Below are positions 55,903-64,000 of a DNA stretch of 64,000 bases, piece by piece. The stretch is taken from assembly GCA_034401795.1 (NCBI GenBank), contig CM067371.1, positions 77,971,333 to 78,035,332 of the forward strand. Direction: 5' to 3'. The translations under genes were made by a program, and so were the position numbers. How positions within the stretch are numbered: the stretch's first letter is position 1; each line of letters begins with the position of its first letter. A model generated the notes under the pieces. That model was given only the letters and a program-made list of their open reading frames with translations, had not been told where the DNA came from and ran no database searches. The DNA comes from Chaetoderma sp. LZ-2023a. Its lineage: Eukaryota; Mollusca; Caudofoveata; Chaetodermatida; Chaetodermatidae.

Positions 55903-56039
55903 GCTAGTGAGAGAATCATTATCCACTGCCTATCAGCGTCAGAAAACGTGGCATGACTGCCGAGTCCATGGAGACCCGTATGAGGCAGGAAAAATGGTTT
56001 GCCTTCACGATTCACAACATTCTGCAAACGTGCTGAGTA

Positions 56040-56519
56040 AACTGAGTTACCAGTGGAAAAGGCCCCTATGTGGTAGTAGGTAAGAAGTCAGACGTGACCT
56101 ACCAGATCCGTGCCTCAGATGGCCTGACCTCAGTCATCCACTTCAATCGACTTAAACCGTGTGTTAGTGATGTCGCAGTGCCAGAGCGTCGACTGGCCGT
56201 TCCACGTAACACCAGTACACAGACAGATGTCTCTACTGAGACATGTATTCCTGACGTTAGTCCGGAGCACCGCGGTGCCAGTCTGACCCCTCTCCTACCA
56301 AGCCAGGAGTCTGGCGAATATATGACTAATGCTGAGGATGATGACAAGCTACGTACTCACCCTCTCCCTCCTCAGAGCGGGTCTACACGATCTGGGAAGT
56401 CATATATGAAAACTTGTTCATTTGTGCTGTCCAAGGGGAAGAACGGAAGTTGTTCCGCCAACCTCATATCTGAAGACTTTCTCGTTTGTTCCTATCACAC
56501 TCCACTCGTCATCTGTTGA
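56040..56519 (+). pseudogene. C-terminal end of Gypsy pol
   Basis: A GPYVVVGKKSDVTYQI-type segment and IHFNRLKPC at about 56060-56160 are typical of the region after integrase. The rest is Ser/Pro-rich. It ends at TGA 56517-56519. Confidence 0.7.
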
Positions 56520-57337
56520 TTGTCAATCTTCAGATATGAGAGAGGCAGCGGTTTCAGAGGAGGTGGCATCCCGCACCACAGTCCACCACCCCCCCCCCCC
56601 AATCCACCCCCCACCCCCCGACTGATGGTGGGCAGGGAAGCAGCCTGTTCAGCAGACTCTCGGCTTGAATATTCCCAGTACTTAAAAAACTATGACAGAG
56701 TACCACCCGTCATGTAACGGGAGATGTCCATCTCATCCAAAGGGCATCCCAACCACCACCACCCTACCAGGGCCCCCCATTGTGAGCAGTCAGAACATCA
56801 CACCAAGACACAGGAAGGCAGGAGCATAAAGAACACATGTGCCCTCAACGCTGGATACATCAATTCTTCGTCGCACGAACACTACATACATACCCGATTA
56901 TATAGAAAGTATAACGGAGACATTCAACACCATTAACAACATGAATAGCGTGCACCTAACTTTTATAACAGACAAAGTTAGACACCTTTTTCCGCAACAT
57001 TCCCTACCGCACAAATGCAGTGAATTCGTGACCCACCGCAACCCGACTTTACGCAACAGCAACAAAATCGGCATTCCCCAGCTTGGGAAAACTGGATCTG
57101 CTCACTTCACATTATGCTAGCGTCATACAGCAGCCCTGACTTCCCTACAACAGAACACTACCACCATCAGCATGAGTCAACATTTTTCGCAAGCACCCCT
57201 ATCTAGTAATACGGAAAAACTGATCACATGGTAAGGAGGAAAAGCATTGCCGTCATCTACAGTACGCATTACAAGGGATTTCCCCTGTCCCCCTTGGAAA
57301 CTTTGTACGTAAACAGCTAAAGAAAGACAGCTTAATC
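56520..57337. other. Poly-C tract and unassigned sequence right of the Gypsy element
   Basis: 56585-56622 is C-rich (CCCCCCCCCCAATCCACCCC). From 56720 on, His/Thr/Asn-coding frames are open without a family match. It may be the remains of the 3' end of the LTR element; no LTR copy was confirmed. Confidence 0.4.
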
Positions 57338-57349
57338 ACACGTAATAAC

Positions 57350-57586
57350 CTGCCCTGTAGGTGGGGCTTAGAATACACCTTCCGTATCCTCTGCATGTCG
57401 TAAGAGGTGACTAAAAGAGGTAAGGGTGAGGTAACCCTGACAGAAACCGTGAGTGCTGAAGACGGAGGTTCCAGGTCGCACGGCGCACTCTAATAAACCA
57501 TGGATCCACGCACTTAACGCATATGATCATGTCGATAGTCACTTACAGGACTGGCGGTATGATCAGTGAACGAAAAGAAGAAGAAG
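57350..57586 (+). mobile_element. SINE-like insertion with 12-bp target duplication
   Basis: ACACGTAATAAC stands at 57338-57349 and 57587-57598, an exact 12-bp duplication around 237 bp. The body holds CTGCATGTCGTAAGAGGTGA and CTAAAAGAGG, words I recall from dispersed invertebrate repeats, and it ends GAACGAAAAGAAGAAGAAG. The LINE at 46498-48911 ends in the same CGAAAAGAAGAAG. A shared tail is how SINEs borrow LINE enzymes. It encodes no protein. Confidence 0.8.
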
Positions 57587-57598
57587 ACACGTAATAAC

Positions 57599-58620
57599 AG
57601 CCAACATTATTAAGAGAGCAAGATGACCGCAATCTGCCATCGGTAGATAGTATGACATAGGCACAGAAAGTGAAATATGATAATGGTCTGATTCAAGTAT
57701 GACATCATGGTCATCCGCGCTCTAAAATAACTCTGTCCCGTTCTAAAAGGACTCGGCCATTACAGAGTGAAATACATCAGGTCCAATAACATTGACACCA
57801 CAATCACTGCAGTGCCCCTCACCCAACTGCAACAAAAACTTTCACACTTCACGACAGCGCCAGATTCATTCACAGATAAGCAGCCACGCGTATCAATCAA
57901 ATTTACCAACATAACAGAGACACAGACACTCCGGATGACCGTTTCACAATCTCCATACGATGGTATTGTAAATTGTCAACTGTGGAACGCCCTTTCCGAG
58001 CTGTACCATAATAATTAGGTTTGGTCTAGGTGAGGTGAGACTAGTCCTACCCATAGAGGAGGATGCTTGGCAGTCCGCCCACCCGGAAAATACATTCCAG
58101 CTTGGTGGAGTCAGTAGACTTAGAATCCGCAACACATGGATCTGTTTAAACCAAACAATAAATTAACGTCAGCTATACTGTCCTAATTTTGATTAAGAAC
58201 ACCACTGTTCTACCATGTATACAAATCATTAGCGCACGGGCTGATGAAGCAGCATCAAAACTTAGACAGTATAACACCGTAGAGAATTTCAAATATTCTC
58301 TTACCTACAAATTCCAGCCGACAATCAACACGAGCTGGAATATATACACCATACACAGGAGGAGGCGCATGTTCAAGATCACGCGCATAAAAGGGACGCT
58401 GTACTAAGGAACAGAGAAATTAAAACATGTTCAAATTTAGCGCATCAAATACGTACAGTCAACAGCATCAATCTCCACCTATATACAAATTGTCTAAGTT
58501 TCCGATCAACCACGTGCTTTCAAAACAAGAATCACGTGATCATCACTTCTATTTTCCAGTAAATTGTATCAAAGGCGATAAACAAAAGAGCCGCTCCCCC
58601 ACAACGCTATCACAACGTGA
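57599..58620. other. Unassigned stretch with short open frames
   Basis: Open frames at 57767-58018 and 58189-58407 have coding-like residues (Thr/Gln/Asn-rich, and a basic end) but no recognisable motif. No RNA gene is seen. Confidence 0.35.
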
Positions 58621-58773
58621 TGGAGGAGGCTAGAGGTGGTGGGGTCCGGGTGAAGGGAATATATAATCGGACTCCAGGAGAACGAAAATTAAATAAACCT
58701 GTACATGGAGTGACCGACTCACTCTGGAACTTTCGGGCATGGTCTTCCACCCTCCTGTGACATCACCAAAAAG

Positions 58774-58780
58774 TATAAAA
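58774..58780 (+). promoter_or_regulatory. TATA box (TATAAAA) upstream of the zinc-finger ORF
   Basis: AAAGTATAAAAGGAGGAAAG is a strong TATA element with a start expected near 58805. It lies 240 bp before the ATG at 59016, within a compact stretch that looks like an LTR or retroelement promoter. Confidence 0.5.
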
Positions 58781-58880
58781 GGAGGAAAGCGCGCACCGAA
58801 ACTTCATCTTCCCTTCAAACTCGACACCAGGGAAGATCAGGCATTAGGCCATTTTTGTGTCGCAAACCAAATTATGCTGT

Positions 58881-58908
58881 TTTCTTCTTCTTATTATTAT
58901 TATTATTA
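58881..58908. repeat. Microsatellite (TTC)n(TTA)n
   Basis: TTCTTCTTC passes into a run of TTA units. Confidence 0.9.
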
Positions 58909-59015
58909 ATTTCATGTTATAATTGGCCAGGAAAGTATTATGAAGAGTTAGGAAAGTTAGGAAAAGTTTAGTTAGGTGCATGCAGTTCCGCATATAACAA
59001 TCATGCGGGAGTAGT

Positions 59016-59405
59016 ATGTCACTTGCGGAAGATCTCGCATTGTCCGACAACTCGGAAGAATCGGCACCTGTGAACACTGGCAAGAAATATCCGTGTACCT
59101 CAACTTCGTACGACGGACAACCATGCAAGCGAGCATTTTCCAGAAATTCGGACTTGAAACTTCACGTCAATCATGACCATCTACTTCAGAGGGCATACTG
59201 TGCGGACTGCAAATACTTATATTCCGCCATGCAGTACGGTGCTACACATGCATTATCTTTCAAACATCGTGTGTTGATCATAACTTTAAAACCTGGTGAA
59301 CAAAGTGAGGATATAGACGTCATCGCTCCATGCTTCAAAAGTAGACTTCCAATTGAATTAATTCTGATCAGGAAGATGGCCAAAACTAAATGCACAAAGA
59401 CATGA
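59016..59405 (+). CDS. Zinc-finger ORF of 129 residues, probably of a mobile element
   Basis: It begins MSLAEDLALSDNSEESAPVN, an acidic start. Residues 24-55 read KKYPCTSTSYDGQPCKRAFS and RNSDLKLHVNHDH. This is C2H2-like: the second Cys is 12 residues before the first His, but nine residues separate the two cysteines, far more than the usual two to four. A second CADCKYLYSAMQYGATH pattern follows. It ends KMAKTKCTKT before TGA 59403-59405. It could be the gag-like first ORF of a retroelement or a host DNA-binding protein. No family name can be given. Confidence 0.45.
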   Translation: MSLAEDLALSDNSEESAPVNTGKKYPCTSTSYDGQPCKRAFSRNSDLKLHVNHDHLLQRAYCADCKYLYSAMQYGATHALSFKHRVLIITLKPGEQSEDIDVIAPCFKSRLPIELILIRKMAKTKCTKT

Positions 59406-59439
59406 CAACCTGACTTTCCGTAAATAGCTTCAGCATCCG

Positions 59440-60340
59440 CATCAGCAACACAGTAAGCTGGCACCAGCACTCCAGCAACCAATACCACAACACCAGCAGC
59501 ACCTGTAAGATCAACACTGGCAGCTCCTGCAACATCCGCACCAGCAGCACCTGCAGTAACCACACCGGTAGCACTCATCACCGCAACAACATCTGCATCC
59601 GTGATCGGACAGCCATTTTCGGTAGTGATAACCACCCCTGTGACAATTAATGATCCAGTATTACAGGACACTTCGGACAGTTCTATATCTCCTATCAGTT
59701 TAGTTATCGACAAGGAGATAGGTCTCACGGAAACCACCATCACCACTTCCGCACCGCATACCAGCATTCTGACATCCACGCGCAGCACCATTGTGTCAGT
59801 AGATCCTGCCAACCGAAAAGTTACCACGCCGGACAGACCGCACTCGGGTAAATGTCGCTTAGCTCACAAACCTGAGATCCGAGCAGTACCTAGAACTACC
59901 TAGAACATCCGCGAGTAGACTTATTAAGGCTGTAAAAATTAGAAAATTATCCGCACCCACTGAAGCAACATCGCAGTGCAACATTTCCGCGACACCCAGC
60001 AAACCACGCGAAAGCACCACTACCACCACCACACAGTGATGACAGCAACCTCGGAATCAGCCACCATCAGGACTCCACATGTAATCGTCACCACCACAAC
60101 AAGTGCATTAACCAACTTATTCGCAACTTCATCACACATGAGCACAGAGAACATTAACATAGACAATGTAATATCAGCACCAAGTAGATCACCCTCCGCG
60201 ACCGTCATGTTCGGATCACGGAACTCAGACTCGCTGGGCCTACTTTTCAGCAGACACTTGTGGCCATTATTGCCGTGGATGCAGCAGAATGTTTATGTAG
60301 GTGTGCGGAAAAAGGAACTATTATATTTTTATTTTTGAAA
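59440..60340 (+). other. Thr/Ala/Pro/Ser-rich coding-like stretch
   Basis: Frames of low complexity (TPAAPVRSTLAAPATSAPAA and similar) run behind the zinc-finger ORF with stops between. This may be the worn continuation of that gene. The 213-residue minus-strand frame across it is its mirror and not a gene. Confidence 0.35.
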
Positions 60341-60920
60341 TATTTTTCTTATTATATATGTTTTTAAAATTGAAATCCCGCCCCTTGGCTGACAACGATC
60401 ATCCTACACAGCTATGCAAATTACTGCAAAGCTGTGTCTCAGCAAAATAGTCGCTGCAGATTCCTGTGTTGTAAACACACCATGTATGGTGTAAGTACAC
60501 AACACACAGGTGCAAATATGCCTTATATTCCCATCATGTCATCCCAGCTATTGCTGGGGCTGCCTGATGAACCAGTCTTTATTATTATATACTATTTTTC
60601 TTATTATTTTTCTTCTCGCGTTAGTATGACGCGATGGATTTGGGATGGCGAGAGCCATCTGTGCGGACCCACCCGGGGGGATATAATTGACATGCATATG
60701 TAATTACTGTATTCATCATCCTGTGATATGTATAAAATATATATACATATATACTGTATTTCTATAACTGTTTTCATATATATATCTGAATTTGGGTACG
60801 TTGGAGCTTGGGCGTTCTCGGCAGAAATTTAATTCTCCGTCACCAAGAAAAGGCCATGCGAGCTATAGTTTAGTTGAATCATGATAATAAACAAAATAAA
60901 AGAGCATGCACTGCAACATC
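60341..60920. other. Non-coding stretch, nothing recognised
   Basis: An AT-rich tract lies at 60715-60790. TCCCAGCTATTGCTGGGGCT near 60543 is a small palindrome. Confidence 0.4.
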
Positions 60921-62363
60921 AAACAAGAGTTTTAGTGAAACTCAACATACGCCCGCAGGCATACTTGTTTGAGGAATGCGAAATTATGTGAAGTTTGTCT
61001 TTGATAATTCTCTAAGAAAAGGGGGGATTTCTATTAGGTATACATTTGGAATTCACTGCAATGACATCACTAAAAATCTTGAAAGTCTTAACAGCTGCAT
61101 TGATCATCACAATTACAAGACAATTTTGATGAATTTTAATCTTTCAAGGAAGATAACTCTGGCAAATATGGGTGGATTTTGCCGAAACGAAATTATGACA
61201 CTTCGTCTATCCCTAAAACATCTGATGAACAAAAAATTGTGAGTGAAGGTTCAAAACTGTTCGAGATCTGGACCGGACAAGAAAATGTTGACAAATTTTA
61301 ATCTTTCAAGAAAGATAACTTTGGCAAATATGAGCAGATTTTGCTCTTCATCTATCCATATTAGATCCAATGAACACAATGGAAACAAGAAAACTTTGAC
61401 AAATTTTGTATTTCAAGGGAGATAACTCTGGCAATTATGGGGGGATTTTGCAGAAAGGAAATCATGAAACTTCGTCTATACCTAACACATCTGCTGGAAA
61501 AAATATTGCAAATGTATAGGTTCAAGTGTTCGAGATCTGCCTCGGACAAGAAAATTTTGATGAATTTTAATCTTTCAAGTGAGATAACGCTCACGAATAT
61601 GGGAGGATTTTGTGGAAAAGAAATCATGAGACTTCGTCTATACCAAACACATCTGCCGGAAAAAAAAGTGGGAGTGTACATGTAGGTTCAAAACTCTTCG
61701 AGATCTGGCCAGGAAATATACGAGGATTTTGCCGAAATGAAATTATGACTCCCGCGAATCATGACACTTCGGCTATACGTACCACATCTTTTGAAAAAAA
61801 ATTTGTGAGTGTGTGTTCAAAACTCTTCGAGATTTGGATCATGACTCCCGCGAATATGGGCGGATCATGACAAAAAATATTCATGACACCTCGACCATAT
61901 GTACCACATCTTTTGAAAAACAATTTGTGAGTGTGGGTTCAAAACTCTTCGAGATTTAGCCTGGACAAGACAATTTCGACTATTTTAATCTTTCAAGGGA
62001 GATAACTCTGGCGAATATGGGCAGATCTTGCCGAACCGAAATCATGACACTTCGCCTATACATAACACATCTTCTGGAAAAAAAATTGTGAGTGTAGGTT
62101 CAAAACTCTTCGAGATCTGTTTTGGACAAGAAAATTTTGACAAATTTTAAGCTTTCAAGGAAGATAACTCTAAGGAATATGGGACAATTTTGCCGAATCG
62201 AAATCATGACACTTCGTCTATAAGTAATATATCTGATGAAAAAGATTTGTGAGTGGAGGTTCAAAACTCTTCGAGATCTGCTCCGGACAAAAATCAGACA
62301 GATGCACGGATGGACGGACGGTGAGCGCCATCACATAATACCCCGCTTTGCGCGGGCGTATAA
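60921..62363 (+). repeat. ACAAGAG cassette with about 155-bp units and inverted ends
   Basis: It starts ACAAGAGTTTTAGTGAAACT (a small stem), then ATACGCCCGC at 60947-60956. It ends with ATACCCCGCTTTGCGCGGGC and GTAT; GCGGGCGTAT at 62352-62361 is the exact complement of the start word. Inside, TTCAAAACTNTTCGAGATCT, GGACAAGAAAATTTTGACAA, TTTCAAGGAAGATAACTCTG, CGAAATCATGACACTTCGTC and ACACATCTGCTGGAAAAAA repeat about eight times. GACGGACGG precedes the end (62318-62326). Confidence 0.85.
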
Positions 62364-62621
62364 AAAAGAAAAGGCCTGGAAAAATAAATACCAGGCCAAA
62401 AATCAAAAACAAAGTATGCCTCCCTACCCAACTCTTTCGCACTTCTATGTGCTCTTCTCTGATAAACTACGCGTCTCTCGCCTCACTACTCTTGGCTACG
62501 CGCCTACTCGAGAAGTCTATAATTCTCGCCTAGCGTGCTCCCATCCTTTGATCCACGATGCGGTATCGTTTGCCACGGGTGTCAAACTAGGCGGGGGTGG
62601 TGTAGCGCGGATCGGCCAGAT
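62364..62621. other. Spacer with a short perfect stem-loop
   Basis: GGCCTGG and CCAGGCC (62374-62398) flank an 11-base AT loop. No further feature is seen. Confidence 0.5.
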
Positions 62622-62725
62622 GGGTACGGACCATCCCAGCTCAGCTGGGTATGGGACGACCATTCCGGGTACGTTCCAAGCACGTCCCCTGAGTAAGATA
62701 GTACGCGTGTATAAAGCGATATGAG
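62622..62725. repeat. Dispersed 100-bp repeat, copy 2
   Basis: This is the partner of 49281-49381, with GACCATCCCAGCTCAGCTGG and TTCCGGGTACGTTCCAAGCA. Confidence 0.8.
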
Positions 62726-62740
62726 AGATGTTTCTGAGAA

Positions 62741-63001
62741 ACTAAGAAAATTTACCAAATTTTTTTTTCACGAGTGAGATGACATACTTACCTCCTTAAC
62801 ACTCTTGATATAATAGTATATTGGCTCTAAGTTCAATAACATTCAGAATTATAAAAAGTTAGGTGCCCCTAATGGGCAGGTGGATGTACACAGTCATGCA
62901 CATGACAGACCCCACCTACTGGGTGGAGAGGCCGGGATCCTGTTAGGGAGGTAAGTATGTCACCTCACTCGTGAAAAAGAAATTTGGTAAATTTTCTTAT
63001 T
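62741..63001. repeat. 60-bp inverted repeat pair
   Basis: 62741-62800 and 62942-63001 are inverted copies with only about four differences: AAGAAAATTTACCAAATTT, CACGAGTGAG and GACATACTTACCTCC against GGAGGTAAGTATGTC, CTCACTCGTG and AAATTTGGTAAATTTTCTT. A further partial copy of the ACATACTTAC...CTAACACTCTTGATA text lies directly right (63015-63044). Confidence 0.85.
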
Positions 63002-63044
63002 TCACATCATGAGAACATACTTACATCCCTAACACTCTTGATAA

Positions 63045-63610
63045 AAGCCAGAATTTGAAAGTAAATTTGGCGGGAGGGAGGCAAGGTCCTGAAAACCAGC
63101 ACACCCTCGAAGAGACTAGCTCTTTGAATTTTCAAGAGATTTAAAACATCTGAAATTGTGTCTAAAACACAACCAGGAATAGAATTTTGCATCGGATAAT
63201 CGACCGATGAAGAGAGATTGATCAAAAGGCAAATGCGCTCACCCCTGCCCCCTCTTTCTGAGGAAGGTTAGGAAAAAAACGCTGCTCTAAATGACAAGCA
63301 CGTTCTCTAATAATTGATGAAAAGTATTACTAGACAATGGAAAAAGAAGAATTGCTTCATTTTCAAAAAACTCTCTGAAAGAACCACAATTAAGAGACAT
63401 TAACCATCACCATATTAAGTAAAAATGACACCATCACCAAGACAAAAAACAAAATGGTCACATATACTGACCTCTGATGTCTTGGGCACGGAAATCATCT
63501 CTTCCCCCACCAGATGAAGAGAATGATACCAGAAAAAGTAGGGATTCCCTACCAACAAATGTGATATTTGTAAATAGCAGAAGAGGAAAACTAATTACAA
63601 ATATATACCT
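63045..63610. other. Unassigned sequence near the recombinase relic
   Basis: A 72-residue minus-strand frame (63007-63225) has no recognisable motif. This is possibly the 3' part of the element that carries the recombinase. Confidence 0.4.
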
Positions 63611-63615
63611 CTACA

Positions 63616-64000
63616 TTATTTTCTGAGGACTGAGACGGCGAGCGGGTTGGAAGTGTCACGGAGGTAATGGTCGGTAAAACTTGATTCACTTTGCCACTTG
63701 GCTACTGACATCATGTCTTCAATAGAAACACCATTAAATAATGCGGCAGAAGTTACCACACCATGGAGACTATGAGCGTTGGCTCTATCTACTTGAATTC
63801 CAGTGGCTGTCTTATGACAGAACTGAATGCATTCTACTATCCATCTGGAAATAGTGTCTCTTGACACCCTACCATGGGGTTCAATATATGACAACCATAG
63901 GGAGCATGGGTCTGTCCGCCAAACCTGAGTACTTCTCTTGTACTTATTTAAAGCATGGACAGGACATTATGCTGTAGCACCAGGATCATATCTGGTTAAG
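63616..64000 (-). pseudogene. Tyrosine recombinase C-terminal domain (DIRS/Crypton-like), partial
   Basis: On the minus strand the text enters from the window edge, meets a TAA near 63968, then reads NKYKRSTQVWRTDPCSLWLS, EPHGRVSRDTISRWIVECIQ and ANAHSLHGVVTSAALFNGVS. EDMMSVAKWQSESSFTDHYL follows, with the presumed catalytic Tyr in DHYLRD. The family's His-x-x-Arg box appears as AHSLHG, so the arginine is replaced by histidine. With the upstream stop this points to a dead copy. The domain order and the SRWI/ALFNGVS wording recall the tyrosine recombinases of DIRS-type retroelements common in bivalves. Confidence 0.7.

Larger units (their letters stand above)
50955..56519 (+). mobile_element. 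Gypsy (Ty3)-type LTR retrotransposon, internal region, broken
   Basis: In order: primer-binding area, gag with a zinc knuckle, aspartic protease, reverse transcriptase, RNase H, integrase with zinc finger and catalytic residues, and a C-terminal segment. RT and RNase H before integrase is the Gypsy order. Many stops and frame changes show it is inactive. I could not find a matching LTR pair. The sequence left of 50955 ends GCAAGCTACA, a possible LTR end, with no twin found on the right. Confidence 0.85.

Noticed and set aside
59186..59827. 213-residue minus-strand frame, Val/Ala-rich
   Set aside because: It is the mirror of the Thr/Ala-rich plus-strand text and overlaps the zinc-finger ORF, which has better content.

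Overview
This is a 64 kb piece of an animal genome: AT-rich, intron-containing, almost wholly filled with mobile elements, satellite-like arrays and short hairpin repeats. The style of the repeats (arrays built on AGGTCA/TGACCT words, ATGGCC-rich units, GACGGACGG tails, terminal words such as ACAAGAGGCCCAAGGGCC and hairpins closing GTGAGCTAA) together with DIRS-like, Gypsy and Tc1 relics recalls bivalve molluscs. That is inference from memory of such genomes, not a database result.

Host genes. The clearest is the 3' part of TAF3 (TFIID subunit 3) on the minus strand. Four exons with GT/AG borders and compatible phases lie at 44021-44193, 27092-29075, 12209-12309 and 11471-11615. The last two encode a complete C4HC3 PHD finger and a basic RG tail. 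Two introns are about 15 kb each and full of transposons. Inside the 29-44 kb intron, on the same strand, sit exons of a second small gene that I do not recognise (36176-36248, 38741-38957, possible first exon 40558-40725).

Layout. 1-3.3 kb: repeat cassette, a broken relic of a multidomain PIN/CXC-type gene, and a decayed Tc1 element. 4-11.3 kb: ATGGCC cassettes, hairpins and a 150-bp satellite array. 11.5-16.4 kb: TAF3 3' end, hairpin MITEs, two array cassettes and an array carrying perfect estrogen-response-element palindromes. 16.8-18.9 kb: broken non-LTR reverse transcriptase. 18.9-20.4 kb: another array. 20.99-26.73 kb: a 5.7 kb element with about 300-bp terminal inverted repeats around a broken gene with a PIN/FEN-like nuclease region and a tesmin-type cysteine-rich tail; this is the best candidate for an undescribed mobile system. 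27-29 kb: large TAF3 exon. 29.4-44 kb: hairpins, arrays and an apparently intact Tc1 element (33889-35545) inserted in a hairpin array. 46.2-49.2 kb: a 5'-truncated LINE with a 13-bp target duplication inside a satellite. 51-56.5 kb: a broken Gypsy-type LTR element with an antisense tRNA-Lys-like sequence at its primer-binding position. 57.3-57.6 kb: a SINE-like insertion with a 12-bp target duplication. 58.6-60.3 kb: TATA promoter and zinc-finger ORF. 60.9-62.4 kb: array cassette. 62.7 kb to the end: a 60-bp inverted repeat pair and a tyrosine recombinase relic.

How the parts relate: the mobile elements are nested (Tc1 in a hairpin array, LINE in a satellite) and the SINE shares its 3' tail with the LINE. 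Several array cassettes share one plan: ACAAGAG start, small palindrome, internal tandem repeat, and a closing hairpin that repeats the start in inverse. All boundaries were read by eye.
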